Notes under the pieces: model-generated
What the model saw: only the letters and a program-made list of their open reading frames with translations
Told to the model about the DNA's origin: nothing
Database searches by the model: none
Assembly: GCF_002967715.1 (NCBI RefSeq)
Contig: NZ_PUIA01000051.1
Span: 1-64,000 of the forward strand
Source of the DNA: Blastopirellula marina
GTDB taxonomy: Bacteria; Planctomycetota; Planctomycetia; Pirellulales; Pirellulaceae
DNA: 64,000 nucleotides
Direction of reading: 5' to 3'
Position numbers and translations under genes: made by a program
In this document: piece after piece, positions 1 to 9,653 of the stretch
Layout of the letters: each line of letters begins with the position of its first letter
How positions within the stretch are numbered: the first letter of the stretch is position 1

Positions 1-76
1 CCCATTCCGAACACAGCAGTTAAGCACAACCAGCCGATGATAGTGCCCACCAGTGCGAAAGTAGGTATCGCCGGAT
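1..76 (+). rRNA. rrf: 5S ribosomal RNA, 3' part (cut by window edge)
   Basis: The first bases carry the conserved 5S signature around CCGAACACAGCAGTTAAGC, followed by the typical segment ending in GAAAGTAGGTATCGCCGG near position 75. Only the 3' two thirds are present, because the gene begins left of the window. A strong terminator follows at 91-122, consistent with the end of an rRNA transcription unit. The 16S and 23S genes are not visible, so whether this 5S is linked to them is unknown. Confidence 0.93.
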
Positions 77-90
77 TCATTTACACTTCC

Positions 91-122
91 AAAGCCCCGC
101 TTAACTCAAGCGGGGCTTTTTT
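91..122 (+). terminator. Rho-independent terminator after 5S rRNA
   Basis: A perfect 12-bp stem (AAAGCCCCGCTT at 91-102, AAGCGGGGCTTT at 108-119) with a 5-base loop runs into a T tract. It sits 15 bases after the 5S 3' end and is the probable end of the rRNA operon transcript. Confidence 0.92.
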
Positions 123-129
123 ATTGCCC

Positions 130-597
130 ATGTTGGAAGGTAAACTGGGCTCTTCATCACTTGCCACTAATTGTCAGGCCCCTGCTTTGTCTTCTTCACC
201 AACGATCTTTCCTGTCTATCGCTCGGCTACCCGAAGAGGTGCCGCCTCTCCGCTGGTTCTTGCGATCGCGGCCGTATCAGGCCTGATCCTGGTTAGCTGC
301 CTAGTCTGTGGCGGTTTGGTTTATTTCGGAGTAAATTCCCAAGCCACTTCTCAGATCCAGCAGAAGTATGGCAATAACCCGATTGTGAAGGAGCATCTGG
401 GCGAGATTCATTCTGCCTGGATCAATACGGAAGCAAGTCACGAGGTTGCTGAGGAGTTCGGTACGCCTGACTACATTGTCTACGATGTGCACGGCTCGGA
501 GGGAGACGGACAATTACTCATTAAGCAAGGCGAGGGAGACAATTTTGTCGGGGATGAAGGAATTCTTCGTATCGACTCCCAGGACTTTGACCTCTAA
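130..597 (+). CDS. Small single-pass membrane protein, unknown (possibly Coa1-like)
   Basis: This 155-residue protein has one clear membrane segment (rich in L, V, I, A, about residues 46-68) followed by a soluble domain of roughly 85 residues containing YIVYDVHGSEGDGQLLIKQ. The layout of a TM anchor, then a helix, then a small beta domain resembles bacterial cytochrome oxidase assembly factor (Coa1-like) proteins, but the similarity is from memory and weak. The reading frame is open back to position 37, inside the 5S gene; the ATG at 130, after the rRNA terminator, is the first plausible start. It lies 33 bases before the methyltransferase gene and could be cotranscribed with it. Confidence 0.55.
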   Translation: MLEGKLGSSSLATNCQAPALSSSPTIFPVYRSATRRGAASPLVLAIAAVSGLILVSCLVCGGLVYFGVNSQATSQIQQKYGNNPIVKEHLGEIHSAWINTEASHEVAEEFGTPDYIVYDVHGSEGDGQLLIKQGEGDNFVGDEGILRIDSQDFDL

Positions 598-630
598 CGG
601 TCCATCTCACCAAGGAAGGATCCAGATCAC

Positions 631-2862
631 GTGAGCGTCGGCCCGTCTGCCTATCACTTTGAGGCCGAGCTCGCCCGGAATTCTCCTCAACAGCGTCGTG
701 AGCGAGGCGTCTTCTATACTCCCTGGGAAATCGCCCGGAGAATTGTTTCCCAGATCGACTCGCGTTTGAAGCAAGACTTCAGCCTTTCAAGCGGTCTGGC
801 GGATTCCTCCACATGGGAATCGATATGCTCTCATCATAAATTGGAGCTTCCTTCTGAAGTCGATCCACGACAATCCTTCGTCAAGATACTGGAACCCGCT
901 GCTGGATCTGGCGTGTTCTTAATCGCCGTATTGAAACAAATCCATCAAAATATAGAGTCGGCTTCACTTCACCAGAAGGAATCGAAACGCAGGTGGCAAA
1001 AGTATGTTGCCGAGGTGCTGCCTGGCTCACTGCATGCCATAGAACTCATGCCCGATGCTATCGAGCAGTTCCACGGATTAGCTTCGCAGTTTCTGGAAGA
1101 CCATGGCATCGCACAACAAGATGTTCCCCCGATCTCGGTCTATTGTGGCAATGCCTTAGAGTCCAATATTCACCGGAAACTTGGTTCGCCTGCAACCGTT
1201 GTTTTGGGAAATCCTCCCTATTCGGCGGCATCCACCAATACAGGTGATTGGATCAAACAACTGCTCCGAGGGCAAACGCCGGAAAGTACGGCGTTACGTA
1301 ACTATTTCGAAGCGGCTGGTTGCCCACTGCAGGAGAAGAAGCTTTGGTTGCATGACGACTACGTCAAATTCCTGCGTGTCGCACAGTGGCATATAGAGCG
1401 AGCAAGGTATGGTGTCATTGGTTTTGTGATCAACCATGGATTCTTAGACAACGTCACGTTTCGCGGCCTTCGATATCAATTGCTTGATCAGTTCGATCAA
1501 ATTGATTTACTCGATCTGAATGGCAATTCTAAAAAGCGAGGAACAGCTTCTCGACTCACACGCGATGAAAGTGTGTTCGACATAGGCCAAGGTGTCGCGG
1601 TCTCCCTGTTTTCAAAATCACCGATTGCCAAAAAGAAGCAGTCGGTTCGATACGGCGAACGCTGGGGGCCGCGGCAATCGAAACTGCAGGAGCTGGCCGA
1701 ATCGAATTGGGACGATCTTGTCGACCAGACGATTACTCCCCTGCCCCCTCACTATTTTCTGAGCCCGCGCTCTTCACACGTGTCGCGTGAGTACAACCAG
1801 GGAATCAGGGTCATCGAGTTGTTCCCCCAGGGTACTTCCACTGTAGTGACCGCGCGAGATGCGATCGTTATCGATACGTCTCAAGAGAGGCTGCTGGCTC
1901 GTATCGATGAATTTCGAGATCCGGGTATCTCCGACGACGAACTGCGAGCGAAGTATTTCCCGCGTCCACGGAGCAGTCAGTACCCACCAGGCGACACCCG
2001 AGGCTGGAAACTGCCCGCTGCCCGAGAAAGTCTTCGTAACGATGCTGATTGGCAAGATCGCATCGAGCGATGTGCTTACCGCCCTTTTGATCGTCGCTGG
2101 ATCTATTGGACTTCCAGCATGATCGACTGGCCCCGCGGCGAAGTCATGAACGCGATGCGAGACAAAGACTCGCTTGGACTGGTTGTGCGTCGTCAAATGC
2201 CACCGGATCGTCCCTGCAACTTTTTCTTCGTCGCCAACTGCCTGGCAATTGATGGTCTCCTGCGAAGTGATAACCGAGGAAACGAAACTCTTTTGCCACT
2301 GACAATTGGCGGGCAAGAGAACATCAACCGCGACCTTCTCCCTGCGGACTTGGCCGATGTCTCAGCGAGGTCACTTCTGGCATACGTTTACGCTCTCTTT
2401 TACAGCGAACAATACCGAACACAGTTTGCTGCTCATCTACAGATCGAATTTCCTCGCGTGTTTCTGCCAACACAGAGCGAGGTCTATAGGCAGTTATCCG
2501 AACTGGGAGACCAATTGATTTCGCTCCACTTATCAGACGAAAAACTCGTAGCGGATGCGATGCCTGGCCCTGAAGTTGCGATCGCCCCGGGACATCCCAA
2601 GCATCGAAGCGGCCTGGTCTGGATCACTCGCGATACGCCACTGGCCCAAGCGGACAGCGAGGCCTGGCTTTTCCATATCGGCAGCCATCAAGTGCTTCGA
2701 AAGTGGTTGAAAGACCGTCGCGGTGAGATTCTTACCAAGGACGAGATCGCCCACTATCTTCGCGTGATTCAAGCGATTCAGCAGACCAAAACGATCATGC
2801 GGCAGATCGATGAAATCATAAAAAAGCTCGGTGGGTTGCACCGAGCTTTGGGTATCTCTTAG
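631..2862 (+). CDS. Solo N6-adenine DNA methyltransferase with type ISP-like specificity domain
   Basis: A 743-residue class I SAM-dependent DNA methyltransferase of the gamma N6-adenine type. The SAM-binding motif PAAGSG lies near residue 89 and the catalytic motif IV NPPY near residue 194. The C-terminal half, with FDRRWIYWTSS, WPRGEVMNAMRDKDSLGLVV and a stretch around residues 530-570, resembles the target recognition region of single-chain type ISP restriction-modification enzymes. The N-terminal Mrr-like nuclease and helicase domains of those enzymes are absent, and no nuclease gene is adjacent, so this is probably an orphan methylase or the modification half of a decayed system. The start is a GTG at 631 with AAGGAAGGA ten bases upstream. 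The last codons contain a hairpin that serves the convergent acs gene. Position just after an rRNA operon fits an accessory insertion. Confidence 0.85.
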   Translation: MSVGPSAYHFEAELARNSPQQRRERGVFYTPWEIARRIVSQIDSRLKQDFSLSSGLADSSTWESICSHHKLELPSEVDPRQSFVKILEPAAGSGVFLIAVLKQIHQNIESASLHQKESKRRWQKYVAEVLPGSLHAIELMPDAIEQFHGLASQFLEDHGIAQQDVPPISVYCGNALESNIHRKLGSPATVVLGNPPYSAASTNTGDWIKQLLRGQTPESTALRNYFEAAGCPLQEKKLWLHDDYVKFLRVAQWHIERARYGVIGFVINHGFLDNVTFRGLRYQLLDQFDQIDLLDLNGNSKKRGTASRLTRDESVFDIGQGVAVSLFSKSPIAKKKQSVRYGERWGPRQSKLQELAESNWDDLVDQTITPLPPHYFLSPRSSHVSREYNQGIRVIELFPQGTSTVVTARDAIVIDTSQERLLARIDEFRDPGISDDELRAKYFPRPRSSQYPPGDTRGWKLPAARESLRNDADWQDRIERCAYRPFDRRWIYWTSSMIDWPRGEVMNAMRDKDSLGLVVRRQMPPDRPCNFFFVANCLAIDGLLRSDNRGNETLLPLTIGGQENINRDLLPADLADVSARSLLAYVYALFYSEQYRTQFAAHLQIEFPRVFLPTQSEVYRQLSELGDQLISLHLSDEKLVADAMPGPEVAIAPGHPKHRSGLVWITRDTPLAQADSEAWLFHIGSHQVLRKWLKDRRGEILTKDEIAHYLRVIQAIQQTKTIMRQIDEIIKKLGGLHRALGIS
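2820..2849 (-). terminator. Terminator for acs, lying inside the methyltransferase 3' end
   Basis: An 11-bp stem (AAAGCTCGGTG at 2823-2833, CACCGAGCTTT at 2839-2849) with a 5-base loop. Read on the minus strand it is followed by a run of T, as expected for the end of the acs transcript. On the plus strand the hairpin is inside the last codons of the methyltransferase gene. Confidence 0.82.
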
Positions 2863-2876
2863 TTGACTTCGCAAAT

Positions 2877-4832
2877 TTATTCTTCTTCGCGAAGCTTAGC
2901 CAAAATCGAGTAATCCTCGAGCGTCGTTGTATCCCCCACCACTTCTTTGCCTGAAGCGATGTCGCGGAGCAAGCGACGCATGATCTTACCACTTCGAGTT
3001 TTTGGCAAGGTCGCGGTAAAGCGAATGTCGTCAGGAACGGCCAAGGCACCGATTTCCTTTCGCACGTGCTTCTTGAGTATATCACGAGCTTCATCCGTGT
3101 CGTCGGTTCCCTTGAGAGTCACGAAGGCAGCAATCGCTTCCCCCTTCACTTCATGTGGGCGCCCCACTACGGCGGCTTCAGCAACCAAGGGGTGCGAAAC
3201 CAAGGCACTTTCCACTTCAATGGTACTCAAGCGGTGACCGGCGACGTTGATGACGTCATCGATTCTGCCCATGATCCAGTAGTAACCATCTTCATCACAA
3301 CGTGCATTGTCGCCTGCCAGATACTTACCCGGCACTTTGGACCAGTACGTTTCCTTGAAACGCTCTTCGTCACCCCAAACACCGCGCAGCATCCCTGGCC
3401 AAGGCTGGGTGATTGTGAGCATGCCCCCTTGGTTGGTACCGACTTCGTTGAGGGACTCGTCGTAGATACCAGGGACGATCCCAAATAGCGGCCGGGTACA
3501 GCTGCCAGGCTTGGTCGCAATAGCGCCAGGAAGTGGCGACATCATGATGCCGCCTGTTTCAGTCTGCCACCACGTATCGACGATCGGACACTTCTCGGAA
3601 CCGATCTTCTTGTGGTACCACATCCAGGCCTCGGGGTTGATCCCTTCCCCCACGGTACCTAATAGCCGCAAGCTGGAAAGATCATGCTTATCGACCCACT
3701 GATCGCCCCATTTGATGAAGGCGCGAATCGCGGTTGGAGCGGTATAAAGAATGGTTACTTTGTACTTCTCGACAATCTCCCAGAACCGGCCTTCGTCGGG
3801 ATGGTTCGGGGCACCTTCGTACATCACGCACGTGGCACCTGCGGAAAACGGTCCATACACCACGTAGCTGTGACCAGTGATCCAACCGCAGTCGGCGGTG
3901 CACCAGTAAATGTCATCATCTCGGTGATCGAAGACCCACTCAAAAGTCTTCTTGGCATACAGGTTATACCCGGCCGTTGTGTGCAGAATGCCCTTGGGCT
4001 TTCCTGTCGAACCACTGGTGTAGAGGATGAATAGCGGTGTTTCGCTATCCAAAGGAGTTGCCGGGCAGTCGTCCGAGGCGGCATCCATCAGCTCGTGCCA
4101 CCAAACGTCTCGATCCGACTTCATGGGAACGTCATTACCGACACGTTTCAGGACAACGCACTTCTCGATCGTTTCCGATTTCTCGAGGGCTTCATCGACA
4201 ATTGATTTGAGTGGCAACTCCTTACCACGTCGCCAGCCTTCGTCGGCCGTGATGATAACCTTGGCCTGGGCGTCGTTGTTACGATCTGCGATCGATTCGG
4301 CCGAGAAGCCAGCGAAGATCACCGAGTGAATCGCACCGATTCGGGCACAGGCTAGCATCGCAATGGCGAGTTCGGGAACCATCGGCATGTACAGCGAAAC
4401 GCGATCCCCTTCCCCAACGCCCAAGCTCTTCAGGCCGTTGGCACATTTACAAACCTCGGCGTGCAGCTCTTTGTAGGTTAGCGAACGCTGGTCACCCGGC
4501 TCCCCTTCCCAGATGATGGCCTTCTTGTCAGCGGTAGGCGTACCCAGGTGACGGTCCAGGCAGTTGTAGCTGACGTTGGTCTTACCACCGACAAACCACT
4601 TGGCATTGGGACAATTCCACTCGAGAACCTCGTTGTAGGGCTCGAACCAGTGGAGCTCTTCCTTGGCGAACTTGTCCCAGAACGCAGGCAAGTCCGCTTG
4701 GGCTTCGTCCCACTTCTGCTGGTACTCTTCGACCGACTTTACCCGGGCCTTCGACGCGAACTCTTCACTTGGGGGAAAGAGCCGCGATTCATGCATCACG
4801 TTGTCAATTTGCCCGGTTTTACCATCCGACAT
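2877..4832 (-). CDS. acs: Acetyl-CoA synthetase (AMP-forming)
   Basis: A 651-residue member of the ANL superfamily that converts acetate, ATP and CoA to acetyl-CoA via acetyl-AMP in the cytoplasm. Length is typical for Acs. The N-terminal acetyl-CoA synthetase segment is present, the ATP-binding P-loop [11 protein letters not shown] lies near residue 270, the TWWQTETGG motif near 420, and the C-terminal [11 protein letters not shown] motif near 610 carries the lysine that is acetylated by Pat-type enzymes in characterised homologues. It is transcribed leftwards, convergent with the methyltransferase, and ends at a hairpin lying within that gene. It appears to be monocistronic. The start ATG has AGGAT about 11 bases upstream. 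Confidence 0.97.
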   Translation of the reverse strand: MSDGKTGQIDNVMHESRLFPPSEEFASKARVKSVEEYQQKWDEAQADLPAFWDKFAKEELHWFEPYNEVLEWNCPNAKWFVGGKTNVSYNCLDRHLGTPTADKKAIIWEGEPGDQRSLTYKELHAEVCKCANGLKSLGVGEGDRVSLYMPMVPELAIAMLACARIGAIHSVIFAGFSAESIADRNNDAQAKVIITADEGWRRGKELPLKSIVDEALEKSETIEKCVVLKRVGNDVPMKSDRDVWWHELMDAASDDCPATPLDSETPLFILYTSGSTGKPKGILHTTAGYNLYAKKTFEWVFDHRDDDIYWCTADCGWITGHSYVVYGPFSAGATCVMYEGAPNHPDEGRFWEIVEKYKVTILYTAPTAIRAFIKWGDQWVDKHDLSSLRLLGTVGEGINPEAWMWYHKKIGSEKCPIVDTWWQTETGGIMMSPLPGAIATKPGSCTRPLFGIVPGIYDESLNEVGTNQGGMLTITQPWPGMLRGVWGDEERFKETYWSKVPGKYLAGDNARCDEDGYYWIMGRIDDVINVAGHRLSTIEVESALVSHPLVAEAAVVGRPHEVKGEAIAAFVTLKGTDDTDEARDILKKHVRKEIGALAVPDDIRFTATLPKTRSGKIMRRLLRDIASGKEVVGDTTTLEDYSILAKLREEE

Positions 4833-4952
4833 GAACAGTACATCCTAAAAGGTTTACTAATGATGGAGTATTTTCCGTTGGGGTGAACACGCGATTTTAG
4901 GTACGGGTAACCGAGGTGTCAACGAATGCCCCCAGTCCCCGCCTTCGGGCAC

Positions 4953-6212
4953 CTAACCTGCTTCTACCGTCACTTTAGGTGGGTCGACGAAGTCATCGCG
5001 AAGCTGTTTGATCTCTGCCACGTCCATTTCGCCAGGCTGAAGCCAGATTCGGTAGTTCAACTCCAGCGGCTTATCACCTGGGATCTCGGTGGCGAAGTAC
5101 GAACCGAACCGACCATAGTCTCGTTCGCTGAAGCGAGCCGGTTTCGGGTTCGCGGGGGAATCTAGATAGCAACAGGTATAACGTTGGTCAAACGCGACAA
5201 AGCTAAGTGCGTTGAATTCCAGATTAATGTGATCTTTATTGCCTGGCCAATTGCGGAACTTGCCAGGCTCTCCCTTACCGTCGGGGCGAACGTAGTACGT
5301 TTGCTTGGCAGTCTTATCTGGCACGTGCTGGGTCGCTCGATACTGGAAACCGGCGTGCTGTGGGTCGCCATCGACTTTCAGGTTGTCGACCATGGAGGTC
5401 AGCTCGGAAGTGAAATCGATTACCTGGGCTCCGTCAACGTGATAGACAGTCATTTCCCGAAGTTCTGTGGCGAAGGTTTTGCCGTCCTGACCGTTCCAAT
5501 TGATCTCGAGAAGTTGACGAGCCATCACCGGGCCAACTTCTTCCCGTACGAATGCTTCATGTGTCTGGCTTTCCTTCTTGTTGCAATGCCACACATCGGC
5601 CGACTTAGTCTTGCCGTCTTGATCGTAGCTAATGCGATTGAAGCCGTAGAAAATGCCACGGTGATGCTGAAACAGCCCGCCTGGCCCCTTTGTCAGAAGG
5701 TTCTTTCCCTCTGGATCAAACAGATGATGATAGACCTTCATCGTTTCATGGCGACGGTCTTCTGAGCTGGAATCGACCGCTTCGTACATGTAGCGTAGGA
5801 CGGGACGATCACCGAACAACAAGTCTTTGTACTTGCCAGCTTCGTCTTGGAAGTGAAACTCGGTCACTCCCTCGTTGTTCTTTGGAATGGAAACGGCAAA
5901 TTCGCGTTCCGGTCCGACCATCGTCTTCGGTAACACCATATGCAGTTCACGGGCCAACGGATCCGCAGCTGGGTTGCCCAGCCCCGGCTTGGTTAGCTGT
6001 CCATACAGAGATTCTCCGCCATCGATCGTCAGTTCGACAAGAGTGACGTCGGCGAAGCTCTTTGGAACTGCGACATCAACCTTCAGTGGAACTGCCCGCT
6101 TGGCATCGCCTTGTGCGGCGACCTTAACGTGAAAGGTCTCGGCTACGCTCACGCTGGTTAGGCAAAGCAAAACGAGAGCACAGGAAGTGAGAAGGGTACG
6201 TACGGAGAACAT
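4953..6212 (-). CDS. Secreted DUF6807 (PmoA-like) family protein
   Basis: A 419-residue protein with a clear signal peptide (hydrophobic core after MFSVRTLLTSC, probable cleavage after SVSVA). The body matches the planctomycete DUF6807/PmoA family as I know it: FGDRPVLRYMYE, a histidine-rich HHRGIFYGFN segment around residue 185, DVWHC and YTCCYLDSPANPKPARFSERDYGRFGSYF are split across the second half. Database names such as methane oxygenase PmoA are misleading for this family; in planctomycetes these are secreted proteins often near carbohydrate catabolism genes, with no firm biochemical role. The start ATG has AAAGGA eight bases upstream. It lies 120 bases upstream of acs on the same strand. 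Confidence 0.75.
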   Translation of the reverse strand: MFSVRTLLTSCALVLLCLTSVSVAETFHVKVAAQGDAKRAVPLKVDVAVPKSFADVTLVELTIDGGESLYGQLTKPGLGNPAADPLARELHMVLPKTMVGPEREFAVSIPKNNEGVTEFHFQDEAGKYKDLLFGDRPVLRYMYEAVDSSSEDRRHETMKVYHHLFDPEGKNLLTKGPGGLFQHHRGIFYGFNRISYDQDGKTKSADVWHCNKKESQTHEAFVREEVGPVMARQLLEINWNGQDGKTFATELREMTVYHVDGAQVIDFTSELTSMVDNLKVDGDPQHAGFQYRATQHVPDKTAKQTYYVRPDGKGEPGKFRNWPGNKDHINLEFNALSFVAFDQRYTCCYLDSPANPKPARFSERDYGRFGSYFATEIPGDKPLELNYRIWLQPGEMDVAEIKQLRDDFVDPPKVTVEAG

Positions 6213-6420
6213 CGATTGGCGTCCTTTCGACGTTGAGGGGCAGGGACTAGATCACGTTCATCATAATCCCGTGAGAATTCACAAACCACTAGTGAATGGT
6301 TGCGAGGAGGTAGATCCCCCTATCTGGCAAGAACCTAGCACGACGATCGTACGTTTGCCTTAAAGTTCGCGGCCTCAAGGGAAGTAAAAAGCCCTTAGAA
6401 AACTGGCCTGGCTTGGAACC

Positions 6421-7221
6421 TTAGAACGGGAGCCAGGCTTTCAGCCCCAGCCGGAATATCGTCCAAACGGCAACCATAGCTTTCTTCATGTTGATCTTCG
6501 AGCTACCGTACTGGCGTTCGACAAACTGAAAGGGGACTTCGACGAATGTCGCCCCTTGCTCCTTCAAGTGATAGAGCACCTCTTCGAAGAACGAGTACCC
6601 GTAGCTAAGAAACGAATCGAAGGTGATCTTTCGCAGGAGGTTCACCGGATAGGCGCGGAAGCTGCCGCTGCAATCTGCCATGGGCAACCACAAGAGCCAC
6701 CGCGTGTACAAGTTGATCGCGCGGCTCATGAAGTGTCGCTTCAACGGCCAGCCAGTGATACCGCCACCTTGGATGTACCGCGAACCGATGACGACCGTAC
6801 TATCGGCTGCCCCGGCCTTCCATGCTTCCAGCATTTCGGGGATCTTCTCCGGTGGATGACTCAGGTCGGCGTCCAAATTAATCATCACGTCGTAGTTGTT
6901 ATCGATGGCGTACTGCATCGCGGCGATGATGGCAGATCCCAGACCGGGCTTTCCTTTGCGATGAAGACAATGCATCCGCGCATTCATCTTGGCGTGTTCT
7001 TCGCACCACTGCCCGGTTCCATCTGGAGAACCATCATCGATGACAAGCACATCGGCCTCGGGCAAAGTGTCTACGAGTCGCTCAACGAGAATCGGCAAAT
7101 TCTCGATCTCGTTATAGGTAGCGATGGCAACCAGGACACGTCCAGTCTTCACGCTGTGCTGGTCCCCCTTAGCCAAACCGCTACGCGGGGTCGCTTCTGA
7201 ATTGTCAGCGATTTTGCTCAT
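6421..7221 (-). CDS. Polyprenol monophosphomannose synthase-like GT2 glycosyltransferase
   Basis: A family 2 glycosyltransferase of about 266 residues. Visible motifs are VAIATYNEIENLP at the nucleotide-binding start, DVLVIDDGSPDGTG, the DxD-type NLDADLSHPPE, SRYIQGGG and the ADCSGSFRAY acceptor region. These match dolichol-phosphate mannose synthase DPM1-type enzymes, which move mannose from GDP-mannose to polyprenyl phosphate at the inner membrane face. No C-terminal multi-pass domain is present, so this is the short soluble form. The ATG at 7221 is preferred over an upstream TTG at 7233; neither has a clear ribosome site. It is divergent from the MFS transporter. Confidence 0.85.
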   Translation of the reverse strand: MSKIADNSEATPRSGLAKGDQHSVKTGRVLVAIATYNEIENLPILVERLVDTLPEADVLVIDDGSPDGTGQWCEEHAKMNARMHCLHRKGKPGLGSAIIAAMQYAIDNNYDVMINLDADLSHPPEKIPEMLEAWKAGAADSTVVIGSRYIQGGGITGWPLKRHFMSRAINLYTRWLLWLPMADCSGSFRAYPVNLLRKITFDSFLSYGYSFFEEVLYHLKEQGATFVEVPFQFVERQYGSSKINMKKAMVAVWTIFRLGLKAWLPF

Positions 7222-7340
7222 TTTGTTCGTCAAAAGTTTGTGCTCAGACTGTCCAGGATAGGGGTTCCTAAGATTTTCGGCCTAGGAATGCCTATACTTA
7301 CATTCTAACCCGATTGATCGCAAAACCGAGACGAGGCCCC

Positions 7341-8621
7341 ATGAATTCCGCCGTAGTTACGGCCGATGAACCGTCGACTGCCCCGCAAATTGCGTATGGC
7401 CGTGAATTCTGGCTGGCCTACTTTGCCAATACGGCGTTGATTGTCTGTAACAGCTCCTTGTTCCGTTACTTCGACTTTGTCAATTATCTGGGTGGTGACG
7501 AATACGATCTAGGGCTGATCACCGGCTTCGGAATGGGTGGAGCCGTGCTTGCTCGGTTCGCTCAGGGGGCTGTCATCGACCGATTCGGAACACGCGTGGT
7601 TTGGCTTGGTTCGTTGTGCTTACTGCTAAGTGCTATCTTGGGACACTTTGTCGTCGACGAGGTTAACGGCACTCTGATCTACCTGCTTCGTCTTTGCTAT
7701 ATGGTTGGCCTGGCCGGTGCATTCGGTGCTTCGATCACTGCCATCTCGCTTAAGGCCCCCAAGGGACGCAGCACCGAATTAATTGGCGTGTTGGGTTCGT
7801 CGGGGTTTGTCGGCCTGGCGATTGGGCCTCTGATTGGCGACATCATCTTCGCAGGCGAGGCAGCCATCGATGCCAAGATCAACACAATGTTTCTAGTTGC
7901 CATGTGTGCCGGTATGGTTTCGATCACGCTCGCCTACCTGGCAACACGCGGCGACAAACCGCCGCATTCCAGCGAGCATCCGTCTCTTATTCGCTTGATT
8001 CGCGAGTATCATCCCGGCTGGATGCTGGCCATGGCGTTTGCGATGGGAGTCGGTGTCTTGATTCCGCAGATCTTCTTACGTAGCTACGCGAAGGAAATTG
8101 GCATCGAGCATATCAGCTCGTTCTTCCTCGTGTATGCGATTACGGCTTTTACTTGCCGGTTGCTCACTCGCAAAGTGCCCGAACGGATCGGCGTAAAGAA
8201 TGCGGCCACGATTGGCATCCTGCTTCTGTCGTTCAGCCTGACGCTTTACCTATTGGCCAAGAATCCCTGGCTGTTACCCGTGCCTGCGATCGTGGGGGGA
8301 ATGGCTCACGCGTTGATTTTTCCGGCCATCATTGGCGGCGGAAGTATCGCGTTTCCTAAGAAGTATCGTGGCACCGGCACGAACTTGATGCTGGTGATGC
8401 TCGACTCTGGCGGTTTGTTTGGGCAACCGCTCATTGGTGTCATGATCGCCAGCAGCCGTAAGGCGGACCTACCCGCCTATCCAATCACCTTCGTAAGCGT
8501 CGCCGTTCTGCTGGCGATCATTGCCTTGTTGAATCAACGCTTCGCCAAGCCAATCATATCACAGGAAGAAGATCAACCGGTACTGGAAGAACGTTCGCAC
8601 TGCGTGAATGAATCGCTCTAG
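7341..8621 (+). CDS. MFS family transporter
   Basis: A 426-residue protein with about 12 membrane segments and typical major facilitator features: the loop 2-3 motif GAVIDRFGTRVVWLG, and a second-half counterpart near TRKVPERIGVKNAATIG. The substrate cannot be read from sequence. The open frame begins at a TTG at 7314, but the ATG at 7341 has GACGAGG upstream at a suitable distance and is preferred. The gene converges on the epimerase with only an 11-base gap, so transcription termination there is not obvious. It may be unrelated in function to its neighbours. Confidence 0.88.
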   Translation: MNSAVVTADEPSTAPQIAYGREFWLAYFANTALIVCNSSLFRYFDFVNYLGGDEYDLGLITGFGMGGAVLARFAQGAVIDRFGTRVVWLGSLCLLLSAILGHFVVDEVNGTLIYLLRLCYMVGLAGAFGASITAISLKAPKGRSTELIGVLGSSGFVGLAIGPLIGDIIFAGEAAIDAKINTMFLVAMCAGMVSITLAYLATRGDKPPHSSEHPSLIRLIREYHPGWMLAMAFAMGVGVLIPQIFLRSYAKEIGIEHISSFFLVYAITAFTCRLLTRKVPERIGVKNAATIGILLLSFSLTLYLLAKNPWLLPVPAIVGGMAHALIFPAIIGGGSIAFPKKYRGTGTNLMLVMLDSGGLFGQPLIGVMIASSRKADLPAYPITFVSVAVLLAIIALLNQRFAKPIISQEEDQPVLEERSHCVNESL

Positions 8622-8632
8622 CCCTGCCGAAC

Positions 8633-9577
8633 TTACGCACGCTGCAGAGCCAACTCGCGGTAGTATTCAATCGAACGCTGTAGTCCCTCTTCAAAGTCGA
8701 CTTCGATCTCGTAGTTGAGCAGCTTCGTGGCCAGCGTGTTGTCGGCCATGCTGTCACGGACGTCGCCGACTCGTGGGGGTTCGTGCTTAGCTTGCACATC
8801 CGTTCCCAGATACTCATTCAGCAACCTGAGTAGCGTCAGCAGCGACGTGCTCTTGCCATTGGCCACATTGATGATGCGGCCTGCGACGTTGTCGGAAGCC
8901 ATCGCTTTAAGGTTGGCGCTCACGATATTCTGCACGTAAGTAAAGTCGCGTGACTGCTGACCATCTCCGTAAACGATCGGCTGCTTGCCACTCAACAGCA
9001 GCGTCAGGAAGATCGGAATCACGGCCGAGTACGGGCTGTCAGGATCTTGCCGCGGGCCAAAGACGTTGAAGTAACGCAGACCAACCGTTTCCAGGCCATA
9101 CGTGTGATAGAACGCCTGGCAATAGTATTCGCCTGCGAGCTTTGCGACTGCGTAAGGGGAAAGGGGAGCCGGAAGATCCGATTCACGCTTGGCCAGGTAA
9201 GGCTGATCGCCATAGGCACTGCTGGATGCGGCATAGACAACACGTTTCACGCCAGCCTTGCGGGCTTCGTTCAGAACGTTCAGCGTGCCGGTTACGCAGT
9301 GCAGGTTTGTGTCCAGCGGACGTTCCACACTCAGCGGCACCGATGCGAGGGCAGCTTGATGGAAGACGTACTCCACACCGTCGAGTGCTTGGGCCAGGTC
9401 CTCGGGGTCGGTGATAGAGCCTTCGATGAACGTTGCATTGGCATGATCAGGCAGGTTCTTTCGGCTGCCGGTGCTGAGGTTGTCGTAGATGACGACCTCG
9501 TCCCCACGGGCCAGCAAACCGTCAACAATGTGAGAACCGATAAAACCGGCACCGCCGGTAACAAGATACTTGGCCAT
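8633..9577 (-). CDS. NAD-dependent sugar-nucleotide epimerase/dehydratase (SDR)
   Basis: A 314-residue extended short-chain dehydrogenase. The NAD-binding GGAGFIGSH motif is at residues 8-16, the catalytic YxxxK as SPYAVAKLAGEYY around residue 150, and the substrate-side RYFNVFGPRQDP motif around 175. These features fit UDP-glucose/UDP-N-acetylglucosamine 4-epimerases of the WbpP/Gne type. The open frame continues to 9622, but the ATG at 9577 places the Rossmann motif at the normal distance from the N-terminus. It is the last gene of a four-gene leftward locus with an AAA ATPase, a BY-kinase-like ATPase and a chain-length protein, implying a role in making precursors for an exported polysaccharide. 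Confidence 0.9.
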   Translation of the reverse strand: MAKYLVTGGAGFIGSHIVDGLLARGDEVVIYDNLSTGSRKNLPDHANATFIEGSITDPEDLAQALDGVEYVFHQAALASVPLSVERPLDTNLHCVTGTLNVLNEARKAGVKRVVYAASSSAYGDQPYLAKRESDLPAPLSPYAVAKLAGEYYCQAFYHTYGLETVGLRYFNVFGPRQDPDSPYSAVIPIFLTLLLSGKQPIVYGDGQQSRDFTYVQNIVSANLKAMASDNVAGRIINVANGKSTSLLTLLRLLNEYLGTDVQAKHEPPRVGDVRDSMADNTLATKLLNYEIEVDFEEGLQRSIEYYRELALQRA

Positions 9578-9653
9578 GGCAACTAGTCTGGCTGAGGGTA
9601 TGTTCGTCTGTGTAGATCGCAAGGACTAACGACTTAGCAGCCAAGTATAGCAC

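Noticed and set aside
37-129. Extension of the first membrane protein into the 5S rRNA
   Set aside because: It would read through an rRNA gene and a strong terminator; the ATG at 130 is preferred.
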